Below are positions 1 to 10,912 of a DNA stretch of 64,000 bases, piece by piece (position 1 is the first letter of the stretch; the number at the start of each line of letters is the position of its first letter). Where the stretch lies: assembly GCA_013115145.1 (NCBI GenBank), contig JAAPAO010000001.1:186001-250000 (forward strand), written 5' to 3'. The notes under the pieces are model-generated. The model was not told the DNA's origin and ran no database searches. It saw only the letters and a program-made list of their open reading frames with translations. The DNA is from Perkinsus chesapeaki (taxonomy: Eukaryota; Perkinsozoa; Perkinsida; Perkinsidae). The position numbers were made by a program, and so were the translations under genes.

Positions 1-478
1 ACAGGAACACTATCGGCCCCTGGGGGTAGGATGGCAGCGCCATCCCAGCTGCCTGCTTCGCCGGAGAGACCTAGGGTAGGGCTGGCTCCAAAGGCTGTTG
101 CCTTATTAACTGAGTAGTCGACTGGACGATTGGCGTATGGAGATGTCAGAGCTTACTCTCCCCAAAGGACAGGGTGGCAGCAGCAGCAGCAGCAGCCAAT
201 GGCAACCATGCCGCACTGTAGGGCCATCACGGTACCGTGAACACTATATGTGGGCAGATTTCCTTCCGCCTCCATTGTCTCCTCAAGCATCAGCTGTCCC
301 GTTGCCTACAAGGAACTATGTCCCTGTTCTTCAATCGTCGTGTGGTAGATACTCTCCTCAGTACCCCTCCCCACAGGTAAGCGTGCCATCGCTGCTGCTA
401 GCATGACTTGTTGGTCAGAGGATGGGTTCCTCACCTATCCCTCCGATGCCCATACCTATTGTTAGGAGGCCCCAGTGA
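1..478 (+). CDS. 3' end of a Pro/Gln-rich protein (partial)
   Basis: Low-complexity coding sequence with no recognisable domain. Joining short frames gives a C-terminus rich in Pro, Gln and Ser, with a run of six glutamines near 178-196 and a final exon ending RPQ and TGA at 476-478. Likely small introns are about 87-116, 232-257, 376-418 and similar; each begins GT and ends AG. The gene must start left of the window. The amino-acid bias looks like a disordered tail rather than random sequence, but exon boundaries are inferred by eye and could be wrong. No function is proposed. Confidence 0.35.
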
Positions 479-570
479 TGATGCTCATGTTGCTTTTACG
501 GCTGGTGTTACACAACCATGGGTTGAGTTGTAGTAGCTTTGAGTACCATAAATAGCGTGTTTGTTACTCC

Positions 571-1447
571 ATGGGCCGTGCCAAGAAGGGCAGTAAAGCA
601 CCGCCGACATCACGGAGCGTACGTAACAATAGGTCCACGGGTCGACAGCTTTTTCGAACTCATCAGGCTATAGTGCTGTCAACTGGGGACATCTTGGATG
701 CCGCTCGAGACCTAAGGGAGCTGCCAGTAACCTTGGGGGACAACATCACCTTTCATCGAGGTGGCAAACTTTCCAAGGCTATATTAGACAAGATAATCGA
801 TATTACTAGAGATAATATGAAGGTCTTCTTGGAGTCGTCGCCTAGTACAAGTTGATTGCTTCATCAGAGCTCCTACGACGCGGCCCTTGGATGGGACAAT
901 TGGGATGATCATGTTAAGAGGGATGAGATGACGCATAAGAACTCACGTTTCTTGCTCGAATGGAAAAGTGCTGCTGCTGTTGAATTCCCTGCAACCTTTT
1001 CACGTACTTGTCAGATTCTACACTGCCTCATTCCCCCGACGACCTTGTGGCATTCGTGCACTTTCGCTTTGAAAGAGCAGATGACGACGATCAGGAATCC
1101 GTAGCAACGCCCTTCTCTGCGCTTAACAGGCTTGTTCAGGTCCTCTATGTGTATGAGATACAAGTAGTGCCCTCCCATCAACGACAAGGAGTTGGTCGAC
1201 AGCTCATGCAGCTCGTTGAATCTATTGCTGTCCAATTGGGAATAGATAAGGTGAACATCTCGCCAGCTACTCCTATGCAGCGCCTCACGGCCCCCCTTAG
1301 ATTATGCTTACCTGCCTCAAGAATCGTCCAGAAGGGCTTGCCTTTTATAAATCCAAATTGCACTACGAGCTGCATAGGTCAAGTCCTGAGATATGCGGTC
1401 AGCCGAGCCCTGCATATGAGATACTCCACAAAGATATGCGGAAATGA
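571..1447 (+). CDS. NAA40: N-alpha-acetyltransferase 40 (NatD), histone H2A/H4 N-terminal acetyltransferase
   Basis: GNAT-fold enzyme that transfers acetyl from acetyl-CoA to the N-terminus of histones H4 and H2A. Five exons: 571-822, 868-967, 1015-1100, 1140-1250 and 1301-1447, with introns of 45, 47, 39 and 50 nt. The joined protein follows the NAA40 order: basic start MGRAKKGSK; GWDNWDDHVKRDEMTHKNSR (GW...K+EEMT in animals); VAFVHFRFE; VLYVYEIQV; acetyl-CoA loop RQGVGR; and C-terminal SSPEICG...YEIL. An apparent TGA stop at 853-855 and a frame change disappear when the introns are removed; the intron 823-867 ends in a good acceptor and joins K to SSYDAALGW. The rhomboid gene follows 45 bp downstream on the same strand. 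The substrate is inferred from the family. Confidence 0.9.
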
Positions 1448-1492
1448 AGGCGAACTAGTGAATTATTAAATTGAACGAATGCTCTCCTGCAC

Positions 1493-2570
1493 ATGTCCAC
1501 CGCCGCTATTGGCGCTAGTGTTGCGTTATATACCGTTCAAATCTGTTCTCGTATAGTTGGGAGGCGCCAGTGCTCCAGCGTCTCAGAAAGGCCAGCAATT
1601 TCGGACTATTTGCCCCCACTAGAGCAACGACGGGATCGCCGCCGCCGTCCTGGCTCCATTTCGGGCTTCTTCACCTGGGCACATGACAAGTTCATGGAGA
1701 GGCCTTTGCTGAATGGGATGGTTTTAGTTAACTGTAAAATACTTCCGCGCGGACGCTAATACCACCATCCTCTTCAGGCATTGTGTACGGGGCTTGGAGA
1801 TGCACAGCCTTCAGTTTTCGGGTTACCCCGCGGGAAGGTGAACGTCTGCGGCGGTTTCTTATGAATAATTTCACATGTTCATGGGATGACCTAGTAACCA
1901 AAGGACGATGGCATCAGAGCATCTTATACGGTAAGGCTCACTATGCTCGTCGTGGTAATTGATGCTGCTGCTTTGGCGGCCAGTACAGGTTTCTCTCACA
2001 TCACATTTCCTCACTTCATATTCAACACTTGGTTGCTTTACTTCATTGGTCGTCCCTTATACGACCGTTTAGGAAGCGAGAAGGAGTTTGGGGCGATGTA
2101 AGTTTGAAGTGCTGGTGATGGTATCAGTTTCCACATGGCTCAGATACGTCTCAGGATTGTTAGCGGGTGCACTTGCCGAAACCCTGGCGTGTCGTAATCG
2201 CACGACGCCTCTAGTTGGAGCTAGTTCTGGTGTTATGGCTCTCCTGGCAAGCCTTTCCGTTCTCGAGCCGAATAGGTGAATAAACAGCAGACTTTCGAGG
2301 TGCATTGATCTCCTTTTAGATGGTGGTACATGCTATTCCCAATACCAGGAGCCACACTGTCATCCATGCAGTTAGCCGACATTAATTTAGCAGTACACCT
2401 CGTAGCAGCTCCAGCTGTCCTCTATCGCCAGTGAGTCCTCAACGACCCACTACTATCTACCAGCTTGCCTCAGGTTTTCACGAAGGTTCCCTCCGCGGTA
2501 CGGAAGCAACGTAGCTTATATCGGCCATCTTGGTGGTATTTTCGCTGGATACTTTGCTACTAAAGTGTAG
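1493..2570 (+). CDS. Rhomboid-family intramembrane serine protease (mitochondrial/PARL-like)
   Basis: Rhomboids cleave transmembrane segments inside the membrane using a Ser-His dyad. Splicing six short exons gives a polytopic protein: a basic N-terminus (QRRDRRRRPGS), FSHITFPHFIFNTWLLYFIG (the HxxxN helix typical of rhomboids), GLLAGALAET, the nucleophile motif GASSGVMALLA (GxSG) near 2219-2250, WWYMLFPIPGA, and the last helix with the catalytic histidine YIGHLGGIFAGYFATKV just before TAG at 2568-2570. Introns are about 30-60 nt (for example 2099-2128, 2276-2320, 2431-2474). The Arg-rich start and the order of helices resemble the mitochondrial PARL branch. Both catalytic residues are present. 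The start ATG at 1493 is the first in frame. Confidence 0.85.
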
Positions 2571-3242
2571 GCTATCTTTGAGACTATGCTTAAGCGATGT
2601 CTTCGTCTGTCAGGATACAGTGGCGTCATCGTAATGATAAAAGTTTCCCTCATGAGAGTTGGTGGGACTCGCACAAGAGATATGCCTTGTTGCACTGGAG
2701 GTGACATCTCCTCGCATTATTCGGTGATTTAATTTTTGAAATATGTAGATTCTCGGCGGAAGATGCCGATGATCTTGGAGAGTGGATGCGGTGTTGGTAT
2801 AGGGCCCGGCAGGCATATAATGCCAATGAACGACGGTAGGGCTCGGGCAGCATCAAGCATAAGTCGTCCTGTTTTAGGTATTACCGACGAAAAATGGAAG
2901 TGATATCCGAGAGGAGACGATTAAGACGATCCGCTCTTAGTTGATATAAGTGTTGTTTTATAATCAGTTTGCATCTACTACCAAGTTACATTCACCTTCA
3001 TCGTTATGTTGTGTTACAACACACGTCAGTGGCTTACCGATACTGTATTATCGCCGCATAAAACGAGTTGCTCGGAGTAGCATACGGCGCCAGGAAATGC
3101 CTATAGTTTCGTCTGGAGTCCAGACTCTGCACTACTTCCTGGGGCTTTAGCGATGGCTATCATGAGATGTTAGATTAAAGAATCTCAACAACAGCAACCT
3201 CTGAAAAGATTCCAGGGCCACAGATTGTGACCAACAATGGTC
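2571..3242. other. Intergenic, no gene seen
   Basis: Short random-looking frames on both strands, none with a recognisable motif or consistent splice partners. It separates the rhomboid gene from the convergent small secreted protein gene. Confidence 0.4.
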
Positions 3243-3644
3243 CTAGTTGTGGACATGGATTATCTCGGTCCCGTTAATCATGATAGTAACCAGACCGTAG
3301 AAGCTGTTGTACTTCAACTCTTCCCACTCTCTTCTGTCCAGATGATAAGTCTCCAGGAAGAGATCTAAACTGGATGAGCATTGGTCAACACTGATCACAT
3401 CGGGTCGACACTCGTCATACTTGTAGGGAATCGTCGCGCCGTCGTACATGATCGTACCATTGTGCATAGCCCCAACAGTGAAAGTACCACTTGACTGGTG
3501 ATTCGCCTCGAACACGATGAAACAGAACGCTTCGGAGTGGAAGCAAGCTGTATTGATATATAAGCCATGGGGAGGATAGTTCTGTTCACGGACTGCCAAG
3601 CTGGTAAGGCCCAAGAGATACATATACATACAATTGGTCATCAT
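3243..3644 (-). CDS. Small secreted protein, paralogue A (unknown function)
   Basis: Single-exon protein of 133 residues if started at the ATG at 3644, which gives a clean signal peptide (MMTNCMYMYLLGLTSLAV). The mature part contains GLYINTACF, SGTFTVGAM, YDGATIPYKYDE, a Glu/Trp stretch REWEELKY and a closing NGTEIIHVHN. The same layout recurs in the gene at 5808-6185, so the two form a family. The longer upstream extension in the same frame lacks any signal and is probably not translated. I recognise no named domain; a short beta-rich extracellular fold is plausible. It may be lineage-specific. The gene lies 2.2 kb from its paralogue, same strand. Confidence 0.7.
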   Translation of the reverse strand: MMTNCMYMYLLGLTSLAVREQNYPPHGLYINTACFHSEAFCFIVFEANHQSSGTFTVGAMHNGTIMYDGATIPYKYDECRPDVISVDQCSSSLDLFLETYHLDRREWEELKYNSFYGLVTIMINGTEIIHVHN

Positions 3645-5807
3645 GTTTAGTATCAGTAATTCAACGATTTCGTGGTAACTCGAACTGCTAAGCCTTCGCA
3701 GCTGTGCGGCCAAGCACGCAGTGAGAGGTAAATATGAAGTGGAAAGGGAGCGTGCAGCCATTGGTCATTTACGTGAGCAATGAGTTGGACGTTTGCTTCG
3801 AACTGTTCATTGTTCACCTTTTCATCTCCCTATCTGTATTTATGTTGAGTCCCCCCCAGTGGTCAGGCGACCGTACGCATGGCTATATCAGATCCTTATT
3901 AATAAGGAATCGTGGATGATGTTTGTGTGGACCCACAGTTAACGCCTGCGATTGCCCATAGGGGTAAACCTCCGCACAAAGGTTGTTTAAAGGGTCCTAG
4001 TCGGTCATTTCCACTTATTATTGTATCGTTAATTTGGTCCAGTGGCAACATTAGAGCTACTAACATCTTCACTTAAGTACAGTTCTACTTTTCCTTTCAA
4101 GACCCTCTTTAGATTGTCAAGGGAACAACAGCATGGCGGCACATGAGAGTTTGCCCGCGCAACAGGTAGACGCAACGATCGATTAAAGCTTAATAAAGTC
4201 AGCATTTATCTCAGCATTGTGAGCATTTACCAAAGACGATGGTCTGCGCGGAAGGCAGTACACCCACCTGTGGTCCTCCTAGTGAAAGCGATTAACACGA
4301 ACAAGACTGTACGACTGTGTAGTGCTATTAAAACTGCAACTTTTAGCAGCACCCGGATGGGACCAACGTCACTAAAGTCTTCTTCTTCGAGGAGACTCCA
4401 CATATTGATGTCGTGTGCCCACTAGGCATGACGAGCTATGATGATAAGTTATGTAGGTTTCAGTATATCTGCCTTTTGTGTCGTTTGTGCGGCGGCTCCA
4501 TCTGTGGATCTCGCTCGCCTTGTGACCGCGCTATGAGTATGCGTGCTGTTAATTGTACTAGATAACTATTAGATAACTGCATTTGGTGATGACTAGCATG
4601 TAGTCGTAGATGTGAGTTATATTTGTTTTAGGCAGTTGTTATTTGAAACTTACTTTGAGAGAGTTTCGCTCGTAAGAGCTGCCCCCAGTGATTGTTTCGT
4701 CTCATCGATCCCCTCACTGCGTGTACTCCGTTCTGGTTATCGACTCTACTCGGTTATTAGAACGCAGGCCTCAAAGGACAAGTATCTGGTTTATTGCTTT
4801 GCGCGTTTGAGTTGGTTACAGTTCTACGGAACAGCAATATGTAAACGCGATGCTGTGGGATGAGTGCGGTCCCCCCGATAAAGAGTCCCTGTCACCTCAG
4901 ACATCGAAACACGAGCCATTAGAATCGTAAAACGACATGATGCGCGAGATAGACTCTATCTGATAGAGGTCATCAGCGGGGCTTGTTGAATATCAGGGAA
5001 GTTAACACTGTCATTGCTGCAATGAACTATGAGCCGTGTTGCGTCATATTTAAACGTCAGCGCACCATTAGGTAAGCATACTTTCGGGTATATACTGTAT
5101 ACAGAAGCCAAGGTCGCCAGAATGTGCGCTCGTCGATGACGAACTACACGCTTCCTCCGTTTCTGATAATGTTGGCAACGAAAGGACTCGTCGAGCCCGA
5201 CTCAGAGTAGGTGAGAGAGTTTTATTCAGAAGGCTTATTGTGTGGACTTTTGTTACTCTTGTTCAGAAGACTGTTGTGGTACGGCTTCGGGCTGATTGTG
5301 AGCGGAACCATGAACCGAGGCTTCGTCTTCTAACTCAACACTAGTTCTGCCTGATGGATGATCGCTCATCTAGCGCTTGTAGTGATAATGTTTGACCAGG
5401 AAACAAGAACAATGAAAAAACCCAAGTATAAAGCGTTTCCCAAGTTCCTAAAGCCTCATACAAGGTCATAGCTAATCATCAACAACTAATCGGTCCCATC
5501 ACATACAGCTAAACTTGGGGTTCCTAAACGGAACGACTATTACTAACATAAAGTCTGATTAAGATTTACCAAACGCCATCAATCACTTTACTAACCTGAT
5601 CATAACTATAAATCATAAGACATTAGATCTATACCATTAGCTACCATCTCCATGAAATCCGATAAAATCATTACATGAACCAAAGTGTTATTTTAGTGGC
5701 ACTACCAGCACCTGTACGGTCCGGCAGAGGCGATAAAATAAAATAGATAAAATAGGGTCATACAAAGCAATGAATAGAACGCCAGTCTGGACCCAGCCTG
5801 GCAGAGT
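3645..5807. other. Gene-poor spacer between the two secreted paralogues
   Basis: No coding frame I can support. The right part (about 5400-5800) is AT-rich and repetitive in feel but has no clear tandem unit. The spacing suggests a dispersed or decayed tandem duplication of the flanking genes. Confidence 0.4.
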
Positions 5808-6185
5808 CTAATCGTGATAATGAACTATCTCGGTCCCATTTACACTGATGATGACTTTGCCTTTGAACTCATCATACTTCAGTTCCTTCCATTCGTCCTC
5901 ACACAAATGGTACTTGTTCAAGAAGGCGTGAAGCACTGGGGATGACTGGTCGAGTGTAATGACAAGAGGATTGCGCTCATCATACTTATACGGAATCCCT
6001 GCACCATCATAAAGAGTCGTTTCTTCCGACCTGCCTCCAAGATCGAAAGTACCAGTTGAAACTGACTTATTATCAGGGAATAACATCCAGTAGAAGCGGT
6101 CATACACTGTAGCATTGATGTATATTCCATTAGGTGCCGCTATAGCATAGCCACAGAACCCGAAGAACCAAACCGGAATGATCAT
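5808..6185 (-). CDS. Small secreted protein, paralogue B (unknown function)
   Basis: Single-exon protein of 125 residues with a signal peptide (MIIPVWFFGFCGYAIA). It shares with paralogue A the sequence order G-Y-I-N, S-x-GTF, YDGAxIPYKYDE, a VIxxDQ segment, EW(K/E)ELKY, V-x-I-x-(V/I)-NGTEI and a final H-x-H-(D/N). Both the loop IPYKYDE and the ending NGTEI(I/V)H are almost identical, while the region after the signal peptide has diverged. It has N-glycosylation sequons. No domain name is known to me. The function is unknown, and extracellular location is inferred from the signal peptide. Confidence 0.75.
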   Translation of the reverse strand: MIIPVWFFGFCGYAIAAPNGIYINATVYDRFYWMLFPDNKSVSTGTFDLGGRSEETTLYDGAGIPYKYDERNPLVITLDQSSPVLHAFLNKYHLCEDEWKELKYDEFKGKVIISVNGTEIVHYHD

Positions 6186-7297
6186 TGGCGCAATGCTTTT
6201 TCGGAACTTAAAATTAGTCTTAAATTAACCTTGTCACGAGCACGCGTGCTGCAGGGATGGTGTGCAATATTAGTAGAACGCATTGGAAAGAGCCAGCATT
6301 ATCCCTGGATCTCATGTTGGGGCAGCGTTATGGCTTTTGATGTACTGTATATGAATAAACTACGTTAAGGATGTATGAGCGTTGCAAACCAACGTTTTCA
6401 TCCTTTTGTAGACGGTCGCTGCCGCAGCCTAGGTTACACGCCATGTGCTTCCTCAGGAAGTGTTGCTAGTAGGACTCTGCGTTCTCCTCGCTGGTGTCGT
6501 CGGAAGCTAAGATATCGTATATAGATCGAGTCCGGCCACGGATAGCTGAAAGTCTCTCCGTTCCTCTGCTGGTGTACTCAGTCACGGGCGCCCCCCTGTG
6601 AAGGCGTGGCGCATATCTTGTGGAATCCTCTAATGTGCACGCGAACGGTTAGAATGTCTAGTGCAGCGTCATGTGGCCCTGAACCGAGTCTTCACCGTGA
6701 CAACTCTAACACTTCGGGGTGTTTTGGTTACTCATTAGGAAATGAGATGAATAACGACTAATGCGAGCACAGATATCAGGCACAGCGCCTACAACTACCC
6801 GAACTATGAATGATTACCGAGTGTTCTTATACACGCAAGCGCATCGCCTAAACTGAACGCAGAGAGGCCATGGAGCGGCGCGTCGCGCCTGTGGGCGAAC
6901 AGCCTTTCTCGCGGAGAGCGGGGTCTCGCACAAATGAGCCATGACCAAACAGATAACAACAAAATGGATACCACTAGCGACCCAACGTGGTTGTTGGAAT
7001 TCCTGAGGTCAGACTCGCTATCTCGAGGTCTTCAACAAACAGAATGGTTAGAAAGCAGGCGCAGAGCCGCTCACCGTGCGGAGCACAAGTAGTGTAACGG
7101 CCAGCTGCTGCCCTAGACACTGCACTAGGCAAACAACAGTCTGGCATACGCGGAATGGTAACCAACAACTTATCGTGCCGCATTTCCCATCGGCCCGTTG
7201 TGAAACGATAGTGTCGTCATTTACCAGTGCGCTTGCACTTCTTTAACAAATGCATTCTTAAGGTTGAAACTCATTCGTCAGTTAAGATGTTATTAAC
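6186..7297. other. Intergenic, no gene seen
   Basis: A few short frames on both strands, none with a motif, signal peptide or splice continuity. It precedes the 3' end of the MYG1-family gene. Confidence 0.4.
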
Positions 7298-8731
7298 CTA
7301 CTTGCCCTCATCATCGTCCTCAACTATACTGAGATCGGCGAGCTTCACTGCACTTTCGTAGGTTTTAGCTCCACCAATGAAGCCACTTGCGTGGACCTAA
7401 AATGAAAGCCAATGGAAGTCCAGCTCACCCACGTCGTGAGGAGCTTACGAAAATCAAATCATCAACTCCAGCAACCTTAGATAGATCCTCATCACGTACG
7501 CCTCGAAAACGGGATGGCAATGGCTTCCGGGAAAGGAAATTGTGGCCCTCGACCTGATAGTGTGAAGATACACAATTCTAGCATAATGAGAGGCTGGACG
7601 AAGCAGCACTCACCCCAACAGCTTGGACCCGATACCCTCCGGTAGCATCCGCATAAATAACGTATAATATGCCTACATCAATTCCAATGAGACAGTAAAG
7701 GATACGGTCAACGTACTGGAACTGTCAGCTTTACGTTTTGTGGCATCCCCATTCTTCGAAGCTTCCGTTGCTAGGCCCTTTTCCCGTTCAATATCGTAAA
7801 GGTGCTCAGCAAACGGGCAGCCATGAGAGAGATGAATTACCCTCCCAGAGGGATGGACCTGCCACCACCTTCATACACCGCGCACCTTACAACTCCGTTT
7901 CGGACCTCAAATCGCTTTGCAATGGCCTCTTCGACTATCTCCCTGGCCGGCAAGAAGCTCAATAGAATGGTCTCTATCTGCGCCGACAGCTCTTCCTCGC
8001 ATATTGCCATGGCTTGCCTAATAAGATCGACCAATGAGAATAGCTGGCAGATTCCATGGAGTACCTGAACCTCTGGGCTTCGATCTCCGCGTTAACTTCC
8101 GGTTCGTTCCATCTAGGGTTCTTACGACTCACTCTCGATGCCAAGTCAGTGAATACGCGATATCTGCTATAGGGCTCACACATTGCATCCAACAGCAGTG
8201 TCCTCACCTGGCCGCTTCCTCAGCGATTGGAACACCATTGTCAATAGCATCTACGGACTCTAACGGGACAGAGAGTCGAGCGCTTGAAAAGGGTATTCAC
8301 ATCTCACCTATGAAGTCGTTGTAAAGCTTTCTATAGAGAATATCCAGCTTCCTATCTTCGGCTACGCCGTAGACGGTACGCAGCATTTCTCGGCCAAAAT
8401 ATCTAACACCCCTTCCCATGATAACTATAAAGTAAGCTCACTTGTAGACGAGGCCTGCGCTGCTGAGCTTGGAAACACGATCCTCGGTATCGAATTTTTC
8501 AGTGAAGGTTCGCTGGTGATGATCAAACCGACACCGGGCAGGATCTGCCAGGCCATGTCAAGGTAGTCCCAAACGATATTTATTACCGAACTCGGCACCG
8601 ACATCGATCACCACATCCGCTTTATTAATGATATCAGGATTCCTTGTTCGTACTAATTCTAAAAACGAGAGGAAGGGTCCCAAGAACACAGAGGATGTCG
8701 AAACCCGAATGGTGGTACTGTGAGTTGGCAT
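7298..8731 (-). CDS. MYG1 family (DHH-type) nuclease/exonuclease homologue
   Basis: MYG1 proteins are DHH-phosphoesterase-like 3'-5' RNA exonucleases of the nucleus and mitochondrion. About ten exons join in frame through introns of roughly 30-60 nt. Conserved blocks in order: VRTRNPDI, ADVVIDVGAEFD, the catalytic RFDHHQRTFTE, LSSAGLVYK, ESVDAIDNG, RVSRKNPRWNEP, FLPAREIVEEAIAKRFEV, HGCPFAEHLYDIE, LPSRFRGVRDEDL and the C-terminal HASGFIGGAKTYESA before TAG at 7298-7300. The order and spacing match the family throughout. Odd point: the usual N-terminal metal motif (T-H-x-G-x-F-H-x-D-E) reads THSTTIRVST here, with His, Asp and Glu replaced. That may be a real loss or a missed first exon. The start ATG at 8729-8731 is provisional. 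Confidence 0.85.
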
Positions 8732-9320
8732 AACGGGGAGATGATAGGAACGGTTCTACATATAGAGTTTCATGAAGCAAGTAGTGTTTAACAGTAACTA
8801 CTCCGTTCTAGCTTGCTCCCCGAATATCGCGATTATCATCATCACCACCAAACGAGAGCAACCTCACGTTTGCGTGCTTTACATATACAATGTGGAGGTG
8901 GCGCATTAATGAGATCTAACAGGGTCACCACAAGCCCACTTTGAAGCCCTTTACACTGTCTCCCCATTAGTATTACTGTAATTCTTATCTCCACCAAGTA
9001 TCTTATCCAGCATTACTGTACCAAGCACCTCATCACAGTGGAACTTACCACTATGAGTGGCAATGGTTAAAGGTCGAACCGACGGTAAAGTAGCCGATGA
9101 CATTGTAACAAGTGGGACTGATCTTACTCTTCCAGTTTAGAAGAACACAACCACCCCATCCCCAGAAACACTATTAACCGCCATGCTAATCACCACTTGG
9201 CATTCCAGCTCAAGGATTCCCGATGGCTTATGTCAGTTCTTCGTCCATCTGTAACGAGCCGTCGAGGCTCCGGTGGAAGGTTGTAGATATGATATGGACT
9301 GTCGTCGCCTCGTTTGCGAG
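8732..9320. other. Intergenic between MYG1 and Mpv17 genes
   Basis: AT-moderate sequence without a supported gene. It should hold the promoter and any 5' exon of the MYG1-family gene and the 3' flank of the Mpv17-family gene. Confidence 0.4.
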
Positions 9321-10187
9321 CTAATCGGGACATAACCCTCCGAACATGGTATCTGTCTCACCTTGCTTTTCGGCAATAACATCAGCCTCTCGTTGGTCGT
9401 GGGGCATGCTGACGTACCAGGACACATAAACATTCCAAAGGAACGAACAACAACCGTGGAAGAAGTTACGTAGATGAGGGGCAATAATAAGGTAATTAAC
9501 CGTCTGACAGATTGGTATCACTATCAAGGCATCCCGGTACCTATCAACACCAACAACCACACTACGGCGAAATGACTCTCCCTTGCCAAGTACAGGAGGG
9601 GCCAATCCTCCATTATCCGCTGCAGTGTATGGTCAGCATTGGGGTACCTCCCCCAGGCGTTGAAGCCTATTAATGATGCAAAATATCTAACAACGCTATC
9701 AACAATTAGCAAGTCCCCCATCTTACATCGGTGTGAGAGTGACCATCTCCGTGGCCAATTTGGTGAGCCACCATTTTCTACCAGGCAACCGTGGTTCCAC
9801 TATAAATGCCCAGAGACCATTCAAGGGTAACTAAGAGCCTCTAATCCCCCCAAGGTAGTTTGGCAGATCATTACCATGCAAACACTACCAGCTGCAGCGA
9901 ATATAAACGTCCTGTCCCAATCAGGCTCCTCTATCTTGCCTGTTGTCATCCACTGCGCACTGACATCCGATGCCCCCATAATAGCAAAGGAATAGACTGA
10001 GTGTGCCGCAGTAAGCAGAGCAGTAGGAGGCGAAGGTATTACATGTCCGTCTGGCAATAGCCTTCATCTTATCGACACTCTCAGGATTACCAAACTTTTG
10101 CCGAATCATCATCGACCATCGTCCAAAGGAACGGAACGCCGCTGCTCTGCCACCAGACGATTTCGGCAAGAAAGCAGCTCCCATCAA
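9321..10187 (-). CDS. Mpv17/PMP22 family organelle membrane protein
   Basis: Small four-helix protein family of mitochondrial inner or peroxisomal membranes. Six exons join. The start MGAAFLPKSSG is followed by YSFAIMGASDVSAQWMTTGK (GDxxxQ region), DWDRTFIFAAAGSVCM, the family landmark LPGRKWWLTK, a LTP-containing helix, EDWP followed by YRDALIVIPICQTVNYLIIA (the W/Q...NF region) and APHLRNFFHGCCSFLWNVYVSW, which matches the VPxxyRvxxxxxxxxxWxxyLSw signature. Introns are about 44-60 nt (for example a 44-nt one before LPLNGLWAF). The C-terminal tail ends at TAG 9321-9323. Organelle choice cannot be decided from sequence alone. Confidence 0.8.
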
Positions 10188-10297
10188 AGTTGGAAAAAAT
10201 GCGCCTTTCTGGCAGGATGAGATAAGCGTTGAGGAAATACAAGTGAGTGCAAGATTGGCAAGATCTTATGAGCACGGTACAAATTTTTGTTCGCATT

Positions 10298-10812
10298 ATG
10301 GCGACCAAAAAGGAAGTGAACCAAGTCCATGAGATGACGCAGTAACGCCTCCTACTGTTACCATTATTATCGATAATAATCATCAGGTGGAAACAGAGAG
10401 TTGAAGGGGAAATGAAATCCGCCCAGGAATGGGAGGATAACTGGTCGTTCCTAGTGTACGCATGAAGCTAAGATACTCCAGTCATTTTGTAATGTTCAGG
10501 AAGAAAAGCTCGATGGTTGATGGTAAACAGACAGGGCTATCGGATGATGCTGAAGGTGCTGCCGATGGTGGCCTAAACCCCGTCAAAAGCATTGGTGATA
10601 ATACAGCCACTGATCTTGAACGGTGCAAGGTAATACGGAGCAATAATTAATGTGAATGTCCTTTACAGCATATGCGACGGTTGCCGCCTAAAGCCAAGTA
10701 CTTTAGACCATTGACAACTCAGCAGGAGCTCGGTTGGAGGCCACCTATCGAGCTTTTTGGGACCAATCTTGGACATAATATACAAAGGAACGATGAGCTA
10801 TGGGCTGACTGA
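10298..10812 (+). CDS. C20orf85/LLC1-family ciliary protein
   Basis: Homologue of the animal C20orf85 (LLC1) family, small proteins linked to motile cilia. Exons 10298-10341, 10387-10455, 10500-10629 or so, and a last exon ending TGA at 10810-10812; the first two introns (45 and 44 nt) both end in CAG. The diagnostic block is WKQRVEGEMKSAQEWEDNW followed by SFL, which lines up with human WK-R--E-E---QNW--NW-FL. A second block near the C-terminus, TTQQELGWRPPIELFG, matches the TTQ...GWR region. The middle is acidic and disordered (SDDAEGAADGG). The gene faces the Mpv17 gene head to head, 110 bp apart. The flagellar role is by homology. Confidence 0.7.
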
Positions 10813-10912
10813 TGGGCATGGCAGATATCACAGTTGTCCAGCAATAACGGGTGTTGCGTTGCTTATAGGACTGGAACACTACAACGTGTGCCGACAATGA
10901 AACATATAAATG

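Noticed and set aside
853-855. In-frame TGA in NAA40, suggesting stop recoding or a pseudogene
   Set aside because: A 45-nt GT-AG intron at 823-867 removes it and gives a clean family alignment.
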